A DNA stretch of 64,000 nt, taken from positions 18,121,471-18,185,470 of the forward strand of contig JAIOJX010000027.1 in the NCBI GenBank assembly GCA_022376925.1, in the 5' to 3' direction. The notes below the pieces were generated by a model. The model did no database searches. It was not told the origin of the DNA and saw only the letters and a list, made by a program, of their open reading frames with translations. The position numbers and the translations under genes were made by a program. Origin of the DNA: Tragulus kanchil. Its lineage: Eukaryota; Chordata; Mammalia; Artiodactyla; Tragulidae. Positions 1 through 9,121 of this stretch are shown piece after piece. The stretch's first letter is position 1; every line of letters begins with the position of its first letter.

Positions 1-240
1 ATTGATAAATGACTGAGTCTTCTTGCTCTCTCTCACTGACCATCTTTACTGGGACCACTCGGAGAATTTGGTCAGTAGGTAAAAACCTAAACCAAAGAGA
101 CAAAAACAACCTCTTTTGAGCCCAGTTTAAAAACTCTCATTGCATTCATTTCTCATTTTGACATTCTGGTGCTAATTGAAGTTACCTGAAGATGTATATT
201 TAAAATATTAAAAAAAACTCACAGGAACGGTGGTGGTTTA
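1..240. other. Unassigned sequence, no feature seen
   Basis: AT-rich sequence before the first SINE. I see no exon, RNA gene or repeat in it. Confidence 0.5.
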
Positions 241-455
241 ATTGCTAAGTCGTGTCTGATTCTTCGTGACCCTAAGGACTATAGCTGGCCAGGCTCCTCT
301 GTCTATGGAATTCTCCAGGCAAGAATACTGGAGTCATTTGCCATTCCCTTCTCCAAGAGATCTTCACCACCCAGGGTTTGAACCCACATCTCCTGCATTG
401 CAGGTGGTTTCCTGTATTCCAAGTGGATTCTTTACCAACGGAACTAAAACAGCTT
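241..455 (-). mobile_element. Bov-tA/Bov-A2 SINE, minus strand
   Basis: Ruminant SINE in reverse: the TAAGTCGTGTCTGATTC tail comes first, then the CCAGGCTCCTCTGTC and TTCTCCAGGCAAGAATACTG core, then the tRNA-like head (CTGCATTGCAGGTGG, TTCTTTACCA). The open frames across it are SINE translations, not genes. Confidence 0.9.
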
Positions 456-1316
456 ACTGATCTAAATGCCACTTGACCAAAATTGCTGAGAAAAGAGAAA
501 GAAAGACATCTAGAACAGACAAAGGTTGCAAAGTCCTTACACTAGAGCCACAGGAAATTCAAAGTAAGCAGTTGAGAAAGTTAAGAAGTAGGAAAAAATT
601 TCTAGCCGTAGGCATGTTGACCACAGAAATCACAATGAACTGTGACTGAGTTGGCAATCAAGCAAGCTTTTATTTTCCCTAAATGTGGTAGAGTTGGGAG
701 CATGTAATTTCTATCTCCAGGGTGGAGTCTTTTCCTTGGGGATCATAGTACATGACAAGGGGACCTGTACCAATGTGGCAGTGCAAAGGGACTGTATGCT
801 GGTATGTGGCTGTCAGTTATTCCCACAAATTCGTGTTACAGATTGAACTGTATCCCCGACCAGACCCGCATGTTTCTCCCTCTGTCGTTAAAACCATTTT
901 GGTTGATCCTTTAAAGATCCAACCTCGGTCCTAACTTTAACACAAGTCATCTGCTGCCGTGTTTCTAGTTTGTCACTATTACCCATGGTGTGGCTAAGAA
1001 AATTCTTGTGTGTGTCCTTTGGTGAACCTGAAGACATCAGAGACCCTGGTCCCTGAGCCACCAGACTCTAGGATCAGGACTTACACCCGCAGCCCACCCA
1101 CCCCCAGTCCCTGCCCCTGTCCCGCCATTTCAGAGGCCATCAGACTAAATTACTGTGTTCCTGGTTCTCGAGCTTGTAGAGAGCATGTCTTCATGCTTCT
1201 CACCTTCACCACTGCATGAAGAAAATTTCCGCAATAAGCCTCCTCTTACCATCTATGCTGGTGTGCACCCTACTGATGCTGCTGCTCCAGAAAACCTTGA
1301 TGCGCACATCCACCTT
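456..1316. other. Unassigned sequence, no gene seen
   Basis: About 860 bp without a recognisable repeat or exon. A C-rich run of short CCC/CCA tracts lies around 1088-1128. Frames of 60-69 codons show no codon pattern or family I recognise. Confidence 0.45.
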
Positions 1317-1660
1317 CCTTTTTTTTTTTTTTTTTTAAAAGATTGATTTATTTATTTACTTTGGGCAGGGGTCAGGTTGGGGAGGGAGGGTAGCGGTCGG
1401 GCCACTTCTGTTGGTCTTTCATTTCTCTATTTTCATCCATCTCTGTTCTTTGGCTCCTGTGGGCCTCCCATCGCGGTGGCCTCTGTCGCTGCAGAGCACC
1501 GGCTCTGGGCGCATGCGCTCCAGAGCTCCGGCTCGGTAATTGGACACATCGGTCCAGCCGCTCCGCGGCACGTGGGATCTTCCCAGGCCAGGGCTCGAAC
1601 CGGCACCCCTTGCACTGCAAGGCGGTGTCCCCACCCACTGGACCACCAGGGAAAGCCCCC
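1317..1660 (-). mobile_element. CHR/SINE2-type tRNA-derived SINE, minus strand
   Basis: Poly-T (the reversed A tail) at about 1319-1336 is followed by the TCTTTCATTTCTCTATTTTC body. It ends in the tRNA-like head TTGCACTGCAAGGCGGTGTC and CTGGACCACCAGGGAAAGCC. It is CpG-rich for its surroundings, so it is a fairly young SINE and not a CpG island. The family name is from memory of artiodactyl SINEs. Confidence 0.85.
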
Positions 1661-3084
1661 CACCTTCCTTATAGGGAGCGCACACAAGGCACCTAGTGCC
1701 TGCCAGCGATGATATTTGAGCTCTTTTATTTTGTATAACTGCTCCTTTAAGCAAGAAAACGGTGTGAATAGACTCATTTGTATCAGCTCTTCCCCACACA
1801 CATACTATATGTAGTATCGTAATTAACAGAAGAACAGATGTGCCTCAGTGGAATTTAATTCCAGCGCATGAAAAATGAGAGAGCTGTCATCCTCCGTGTG
1901 TCGGGTCACCCTGGAGAAACTGAAACTTAGATTTTTCTTATGTCCTCGAAACAGGAGTCTTGGCTGTTTTGTTCTGGTGTCTGAGGGCAGGGGAGATGGA
2001 TGACCTGGGCTCCGGAAGAGTGAGAGTTCACCTCCCCTCCCTGCCTTTTTGTTCCGTAGCCTCCCGCAGGGCTTTGGATGAGGCCCATCGACAGGGGACT
2101 TGGGGCAGGACCAGCGGCTTTGTTCAATTCAGATGCTAATCTCTTCTGGAAATACTCTTCCTGACACACCCAGAAATTCTGTTTTACCCATGATCTGGGC
2201 ATCCTTCAGTTCCCATAGAAATCATTGCAGGGGGCCATTCTTATCTACCCTATTTCACAAATATGGAAACGACAGTGTAGATTGGTTCATAGATTCACCC
2301 AAGTCTACGACGCCGATTGGCGGTTCTGGGTGGCTTTAACTGAGGCTGCCTTTTTTCCACTTGGCTCTGAGTTGCCTTCCTGATTCCTTGGTGCTGCCCT
2401 GTTTGTCTCTCTAGGGACTCGGCACTTATTTCTTCCTCGGAGCAGTGATGTTTTTAGAACCGTTCCCCAATATCCAGGACTCCCTGTTTTCTGTGTATCT
2501 TCGAGCCTGTGAAACACCCTTGAAGCAAAAGCCTTGCCGTCGTCTGTTTGGCTAGGGAACACGTGTCCTTGTGGATTCCTAAAGTCAGGCAGCCAGCAGC
2601 AGCTCCCATCTGGAGAGCCTTTGGAGAGCCAGTGTTCCTGGCATGCGTGTCATAAAACACCGGCTGTCCTCACCTTTTTGAATATTCTGTGCCTTGAAAG
2701 CATGTCTCACTGCTAGTCTTTCTCTGCCGCGGTGGTTTATGTTCTTTTCTGTGTAGTCATAAGCCGGGCATGCTAGGTTTGTTCTTTTCAATCCATCCTT
2801 TCCCTCTTGGGAAGAAGCAGAAAGTGGGGCAAAATATTTAACACAAATGCCTCTTGGGGAAAAATAACAACTATATTTGTAGAGACACGCATTGATTAAG
2901 GTGCCCAATTCCAAATGTCAAAAGGAGGCAGGGAGGGTAACTGCAAGCTGATGCTAGGTTCAGGGTTTTTGTTTTAATAATAGAAAAATGAGAATAAGAG
3001 CACATGTAAATGAATCAGTGGACTGAGGAAGATTGATCACACAATGGAGAGAAAGAAATTGTAAAATAAGGTTTCTGAAAGGGT
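1661..3084. other. Unassigned sequence, no gene seen
   Basis: About 1.4 kb of single-copy sequence. Part of it (2212-2330) resembles a MIR. Several antisense frames of 60-126 codons occur but have no recognisable domain and no splice structure I would trust. Confidence 0.4.
2212..2330 (+). mobile_element. Possible MIR SINE remnant
   Basis: CCCTATTTCACAAATATGGAAAC followed by a diverged TTCACCCAAG resembles the MIR core (tttacagatgaggaaact and the cccaaggtcac segment). It is strongly decayed, so the call is tentative. Confidence 0.35.
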
Positions 3085-3292
3085 GAGGGGCTTACCTGGC
3101 GGGTCAGTGGTAAAGATTGTGCCTGCCAGTGTAGGAGATGTAGGTTCGATCCCTGGGTCAGGAAGATCCCCGGGAGAAGGAAATGACAACCCACTCCAGC
3201 ATTCTTGCCTGGGAAATCCCATGGACAGAGGAGCCTGGTGGGCTACAGTCCATGGGGTCGCAAAGAGTCAGACACGATGGAGTAACAACAGA
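3085..3292 (+). mobile_element. Bov-tA SINE, plus strand
   Basis: Head GGGGCTTACCTGGCGGGTCAG, body GGAAGATCCCCGGGAGAAGG, AATCCCATGGACAGAGGAGC and tail AAAGAGTCAGACACGATGGA in normal order. Confidence 0.92.
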
Positions 3293-3518
3293 AAGGTGAG
3301 CGCTGAGGAGGGTACCTCACAGAAGCAAATTCAGCTCTTCTAGGTGTCAGAGGAAGGGCTTAGGGAGGCCCAGGACTGTTTCAGGCATTGTGGATTTATG
3401 CAGCAGATGGAGGAAAGACAAGAGGTTTGCCACTGTAGGGCTTCTGCTTTGTCTGTAAAACAGGTGAAATCCTCCAGCCAGGAAAGAGGGTAGGGCTGGC
3501 AGAATTGAGAGGTATCAC

Positions 3519-3522
<4 letters not shown>

Positions 3523-3550
<28 letters not shown>
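3523..3550. repeat. Orphan poly-A run
   Basis: A run of about 25-28 A residues not preceded by a SINE or LINE body that I can recognise. It may be the tail of a decayed or 5'-truncated retroposon, or an expanded homopolymer. Confidence 0.7.
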
Positions 3551-4538
3551 TTCAAACCTGAAGACCTGAGTTAACCTGAGAAACCCAATTGGAACTTATC
3601 ATGAAAATATTTGAGAACTGGAGACCTGAGGCAGAGAATGTACACATTTATGGGGCTTGTACCCACTGCCGGATGGAGTTTTAATTAACTTTATCGCCAG
3701 TTTTCATGCGTTATCTATCTGTTCTTCCTCTTTTAATTCCACGTGTGTTTCTTTGATAGCCAATGCTGGGACCTACTAGGAAAAGGAAATCATTAAATTC
3801 TGTGGGTCAGTATAACTAATGATCTTTGAAGAAAGATAGCATATCCAGAGAGAGTCGTGCCAGCGGCTGAAGCCATCAGTCTGGGGCACTGAGAGAGTGG
3901 TCTGTGCTTTTGCAGAAAATCTTTTCCTTTCCCTTCTTTCTCAAAGTTCATTTCAGTTGAAGAGAATCAGCCCTTTATAGCTGGTATCTGATGCAGAAGT
4001 TTGTGTTTCTCTGGTTTAATCTGAGGAGTCGCATCTCTCCCTAATTGGTGGTTATTACATAGCTCTTGAACAAGGTTTAGCTAAATTATGAAAAACAGGT
4101 GTTTTCGTTTTGGTTTAAATCTGAAAGTCAATATTAATGTATTATCAGAAGTCTCTTAGTGAAGTATATTGACAGGTAAGGTGAAATGGCTTCATAGTGT
4201 CTATTTGACTAGGTCATAGTCTCTGTGCAGATTATAAAGCAGTTTCTGGTTGAAATAAACTCTTATTTCAGTTGTAATTACCACATATGGAATTATAGTG
4301 ACTTTTCAATGAGAAATCATAGCATACCTAACCAGGATGATCTTGACTACATCATTTTATGCAAAACACTTCTTACATGTAAACTCTGTTTTATGGAATA
4401 ATAAAATCCAAATATTTTAACAGGTCTAGGGGAAGAAAAGTCAATGGCCACCCCTTTTAATTTCTGCTTCTCTAGCCCCGACAGGAAATTGATAACTACC
4501 CAAAAAACAGTTTTTAAAGAGGAATACAGAGAAACAAC
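3551..4538. other. Unassigned single-copy sequence
   Basis: AT-rich DNA with no recognisable repeat, exon or RNA gene. Confidence 0.45.
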
Positions 4539-5435
4539 CAGCAGGCAGGGGGCGGGAAGGTCCTCCCTTTCTGTCAGTTGCCTTGGCCCCCTGAGAAGTG
4601 AGCCTAATGGATCACAAGCTGGCAGTATTCTAACTTCCACCTGCTGGCTCTCTGGGCAGGGTCTTCCTTTCCATTCACAACCTCTACAATGAGGAGGTCA
4701 CCCTGAGCTGGGCTTTCAAGGAGTTGAAGCTGCTCTCCTTTTAAGGGGAAGTTGAGGTGGGGATGAAGTGGGGTTGGGGGAGGGAAGAAAAACCTCAATA
4801 CGTCATCCAACAGGTGAAGCCTAAAAATTTCACTGGAAAAAGTTATGGGAGAGGCAACAGCTGCATGCCTGTTTGGGGGGACTCAACAGAACAGTTTCCA
4901 TTTGGCGTTTGTTTCATCTGCAGAAGGATATTTTTTCTTTTTAAATAGGGCTTGAGCTGAAAGCCCACTTTATTTAGGAGATGTTAAGACCTGGGATACC
5001 AAGGGCTTTGCAAGCTGCCAAAGTACCCTGCCCCTTCCTCACTCACCTCCCATCAGCCCCGTGCCCGTGTGGCTCATGGAAAAATGCAGCCAGAGATTTA
5101 AATAGCTCTAGTGCAAGGTGAAAATCTTCAAGTGCTGCATGTCCACTGTCCTCCTCCATGAGAAGTATGAGCTGAGTGGGAAAGGTACCAGATTTAACCT
5201 CTGTTGTCAGCACAGAGCCATGTTTATAATAGACATTCCATCAGTTTCTGTGCTTTGGATTAAATGCGTACAAAACAACTGACAAACCCTTTTTTTCTGT
5301 ATGACGAGGAGGAAAGAGTGAAGCCATTTTGCAAGAGTAAGATCATATGGTGGGGCCTTGGGATAGTGTCACCTTTAATACAAGAAGCAATAGCGCAGCA
5401 TATTGGATGATCTCTTCTCCCGAGTAGCTTCTGGC

Positions 5436-5628
5436 ACAGGCTCCGCCTGCAGGGAAGGAGATGGCTGGTTTGATTCCTGGGTCAGGAAAATCCCTGGAGA
5501 AGGGATAGGCTGCCCATTCCAGTAGCCTTGAGCTTCCCTTGTGGCTCGCTGTAAGGAATCCGCCTGCAATGTGGGGCACTTGGGTTTGAACCCTGGGTTG
5601 GGAAGATCCCTAGAGAAGGATGGCAAAA
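5436..5628 (+). mobile_element. Bov-tA dimer (head repeated), copy A
   Basis: A first Bov-tA head (GGTTTGATTCCTGGGTCAGG ... GCTGCCCATTCCAGTAGCC) runs straight into a second (GAGCTTCCCTTGTGGCTC ... GGGTTTGAACCCTGGG). The 3' half is missing. This is the dimeric Bov-tA arrangement. The copy is damaged by single-base deletions near the D1 junction. Confidence 0.8.
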
Positions 5629-6560
5629 GTTTTCCCAACTTTTGTCTCACCTTCCAACGTTTGCATTCCTCAGCAGGCAGGGGGCGGAAGGTCCTCCCTT
5701 TCTGTCAGTTGCCTTGGCCCCTGAGAAGTGAGCCTAATGGATCACAAGCTGGCAGTATTCTAACTTCCACCTGCTGGCTCTCTGGGCAGGGTCTTCCTTT
5801 CCATTCACAACCTCTACAATGAGGAGGTCACCCTGAGCTGGGCTTTCAAGGAGTTGAAGCTGCTCTCCTTTTAAGGGGAAGTTGAGGTGGGGATGAAGTG
5901 GGGTTGGGGGAGGGAAGAAAAACCTCAATACGTCATCCAACAGGTGAAGCCTAAAAATTTCACTGGAAAAAGTTATGGGAGAGGCAACAGCTGCATGCCT
6001 GTTTGGGGGGACTCAACAGAACAGTTTCCATTTGGCGTTTGTTTCATCTGCAGAAGGATATTTTTTCTTTTTAAATAGGGCTTGAGCTGAAAGCCCACTT
6101 TATTTAGGAGATGTTAAGACCTGGGATACCAAGGGCTTTGCAAGCTGCCAAAGTACCCTGCCCCTTCCTCACTCACCTCCCATCAGCCCCGTGCCCGTGT
6201 GGCTCATGGAAAAATGCAGCCAGAGATTTAAATAGCTCTAGTGCAAGGTGAAAATCTTCAAGTGCTGCATGTCCACTGTCCTCCTCCATGAGAAGTATGA
6301 GCTGAGTGGGAAAGGTACCAGATTTAACCTCTGTTGTCAGCACAGAGCCATGTTTATAATAGACATTCCATCAGTTTCTGTGCTTTGGATTAAATGCGTA
6401 CAAAACAACTGACAAACCCTTTTTTTCTGTATGACGAGGAGGAAAGAGTGAAGCCATTTTGCAAGAGTAAGATCATATGGTGGGGCCTTGGGATAGTGTC
6501 ACCTTTAATACAAGAAGCAATAGCGCAGCATATTGGATGATCTCTTCTCCCGAGTAGCTT

Positions 6561-6763
6561 GGCTGGCACAGGCTCCGCCTGCAGGGAAGGAGATGGCTGG
6601 TTTGATTCCTGGGTCAGGAAAATCCCCTGGAGAAGGGATAGGCTGCCCATTCCAGTAGCCTTGAGCTTCCCTTGTGGCTCCGCTGTAAGGAATCCGCCTG
6701 CAATGTGGGGCACTTGGGTTTGAACCCTGGGTTGGGAAGATCCCCTAGAGAAGGGGATGGCAA
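6561..6763 (+). mobile_element. Bov-tA dimer, copy B
   Basis: Second copy of the dimer at 5436-5628, produced by pair D1. It carries the intact CCCC and GGGG runs that copy A lacks, so this is probably the better sequence. Confidence 0.8.
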
Positions 6764-6795
6764 AAGTTTTCCCAACTTTTGTCTCACCTTCCAAC

Positions 6796-7211
6796 TGTAT
6801 TAATGCACCTTCCTGCTGAGTTAACTTGGACTTTGAGCAAGTTATAAGACTCTAAAAGTGAAATAAAAGTGATCATAAAGGAATTAGAGTATGTTTTATA
6901 GATGAATATCCTTAAAAGACATTACACCTACCACTCAGAGGAGTAAACAGAACATTACCAAAAACTGTGATACTCCCAAACACCCTTTGCTGAAAGGCGA
7001 CTGCTACCCTGAGTTTCGTGGGCATCTGTCTCTTGCTCTTCTTTGTCCCTTGAAAATAAATCTGCATGTCCCTAAATGGGTGTTTTGCATATTTGAATTA
7101 TACATAAATGACACTGTATTAAATATTTTCTCCGGCAGCTTTCTTCCTGGTCAGTGTACTACTTGTAAAATTTGCTGATGTTGCCTTGTATGGTTGGAGT
7201 CCATGTATTTT
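6796..7211. other. Unassigned single-copy bridge
   Basis: Single-copy sequence between pairs D1 and D2. No gene or repeat recognised. Confidence 0.45.
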
Positions 7212-7422
7212 CTCACTGCTGAGCAGCGCAGCTGTGTGACTGCAGTTGGCGTCCTCTGATGATGGGTTCACTTGCTGTCAGAGGCCACAGGCTCACTCCT
7301 GGGTTATTCTGCTTTTGTTACTATAAATTTCTTTTTCAACCCGTGAGTTCTGCAGCCTTATCTTCTCTCTACTTTCCGTGTTATATCTGTTCCACCTGCC
7401 TTCAGTCTGAGTTCTTCCTGGC

Positions 7423-7550
7423 TGCATCATAGAATCACCTGGGGGATATTTTCAAACTCCATATGCGCACTGGATATAGCATATGGACTACTCGTCAGAG
7501 CATCGCTGGGGGTGAGAATCAGGCCTTAGTTTTATGCAGGTGCTGATGAG
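7423..7550 (+). mobile_element. MER5-like DNA transposon remnant, copy A
   Basis: GCTGCATCATAGAATCACCTGGGGGATATTTT followed by GAGAATCAGGCC...TTATGCAGGTGCTGATG resembles a non-autonomous MER5 hAT element (the 'agaatcacctggg' core). Diverged. Copy B is at 8548-8675. Confidence 0.5.
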
Positions 7551-7600
7551 TGGACGAGGTCGTATCACATTGTACATCATTTGGGTCCTCAGTTAGTCAT

Positions 7601-7631
7601 TTCCATCCAATTCCACATCATTTGGATGGAA
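7601..7631. repeat. Short perfect inverted repeat (hairpin)
   Basis: Arms TTCCATCCAA (7601-7610) and TTGGATGGAA (7622-7631) are perfectly complementary around an 11-nt spacer. There is no T-run after it and this is eukaryotic DNA, so it is not a terminator. It recurs in copy B near 8726-8756. Confidence 0.7.
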
Positions 7632-8111
7632 AAACTGCTGATACCAGGTGCATTCGATACAACTCCAGTCAGGAGCTAAAATACCCTATACAAACACCCA
7701 AATCCATCTGCATTAGCTAGTTTTTCTTCCCCAGGTTCCATGGGTTGCATGACCATCTATTTGCTGATGTCAGATGTGTCCACAGTGACATCACAGTCTT
7801 ATAAACTTTTAGCAGCGGCTTCTTGAGGAAGCCTTGTTGATTCATGGTGAGCTCTGGTAACCATGCAAAACAGCGCTCTTGTTTACTCAGGGCCCAAAGG
7901 TTAAAATCCAAAATTCAATCCAGTCCTTTAAAAATCTGCTTTGGGGTGGGGCGGTGGGGGAAATGTCCCAGCATTTTGCTCTCAAGAATGAGTAAATCAG
8001 AGTCATGTGACCTGCCTTGAGCCTTTGCAAACCACTCCCATACCATCCTTTTCTGGGAAATACATTCTTTTGGCTACTGGCCATTTCTTAAAGCAGAACC
8101 TTGGCGGAGGA

Positions 8112-8140
8112 TGAGTCAATAGGGCAACCGGTGACTCAGC
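8112..8140. promoter_or_regulatory. Paired AP-1 and NF-E2/ARE-type motifs, copy A
   Basis: TGAGTCA at 8112-8118 and TGACTCAGC at 8132-8140 are 20 bp apart, about two helical turns, in repeat-free sequence. The second is a perfect NF-E2/antioxidant-response core. The motifs are seen directly; enhancer function is inference. Copies lie at 9236-9264 and 10324-10351, where the third copy has lost one G between the sites. Confidence 0.4.
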
Positions 8141-8547
8141 CCCAAGGAAAATGGAGCTGAGTTGATTTAATGCCTTGAAGTAGCTTGTTACCCAATTGTG
8201 CAAAATGTAGCTTGATATCCAAGTAAACCTTTATCTGTCATGATCCATGGGTTGGAGCTAGGTTCTTCATTACCCCAGAGAGACCGCATTAAACGAAGAG
8301 CTGCTATTCCTTAGAAGTAGCCCATGTGAAAGGAGGCTCACTGCTGAGCAGCGCAGCTGTGTGACTGCAGTTGGCGTCCTCTGATGATGGGTTCACTTGC
8401 TGTCAGAGGCCACAGGCTCACTCCTGGGTTATTCTGCTTTTGTTACTATAAATTTCTTTTTCAACCCGTGAGTTCTGCAGCCTTATCTTCTCTCTACTTT
8501 CCGTGTTATATCTGTTCCACCTGCCTTCAGTCTGAGTTCTTCCTGGC

Positions 8548-8675
8548 TGCATCATAGAATCACCTGGGGGATATTTTCAAACTCCATATGCGCACTGGAT
8601 ATAGCATATGGACTACTCGTCAGAGCATCGCTGGGGGTGAGAATCAGGCCTTAGTTTTATGCAGGTGCTGATGAG
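8548..8675 (+). mobile_element. MER5-like remnant, copy B
   Basis: Second copy of 7423-7550 created by pair D2. Confidence 0.5.
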
Positions 8676-9121
8676 TGGACGAGGTCGTATCACATTGTAC
8701 ATCATTTGGGTCCTCAGTTAGTCATTTCCATCCAATTCCACATCATTTGGATGGAAAACTGCTGATACCAGGTGCATTCGATACAACTCCAGTCAGGAGC
8801 TAAAATACCCTATACAAACACCCAAATCCATCTGCATTAGCTAGTTTTTCTTCCCCAGGTTCCATGGGTTGCATGACCATCTATTTGCTGATGTCAGATG
8901 TGTCCACAGTGACATCACAGTCTTATAAACTTTTAGCAGCGGCTTCTTGAGGAAGCCTTGTTGATTCATGGTGAGCTCTGGTAACCATGCAAAACAGCGC
9001 TCTTGTTTACTCAGGGCCCAAAGGTTAAAATCCAAAATTCAATCCAGTCCTTTAAAAATCTGCTTTGGGGTGGGGCGGTGGGGGAAATGTCCCAGCATTT
9101 TGCTCTCAAGAATGAGTAAAT

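Larger units (their letters stand above)
4539..6795. repeat. Tandem duplicated pair D1 (offset about 1,130 bp)
   Basis: Copy A 4539-5658 and copy B 5671-6795 are near-identical direct repeats separated by 12 bp of filler. Differences cluster at the junction. In the last 230 bp of A, GCTTCTGG stands against GCTTGGCTGG, AATCCCTGG against AATCCCCTGG, GGCTCGC against GGCTCCGC, and AAGGATGG against AAGGGGATGG. At the start of B, GGCGGAAGG stands against GGCGGGAAGG. This fits two unmerged contig ends. Confidence 0.95.

Noticed and set aside
1400..1620. A CpG island promoter
   Set aside because: The CpGs belong to the SINE body; flanking sequence is ordinary and no first exon is visible.
1372..1801. 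Overlapping 88-126-codon frames that look GC-rich and gene-like
   Set aside because: They lie in a young CHR/SINE2-type SINE; very similar peptides recur at 26572-26831 and 45071-45348, where the same SINE family sits.
3085..3292. tRNA-like A and B box segments as tRNA genes
   Set aside because: They belong to tRNA-derived SINE heads; no cloverleaf with acceptor stem and anticodon loop can be drawn.
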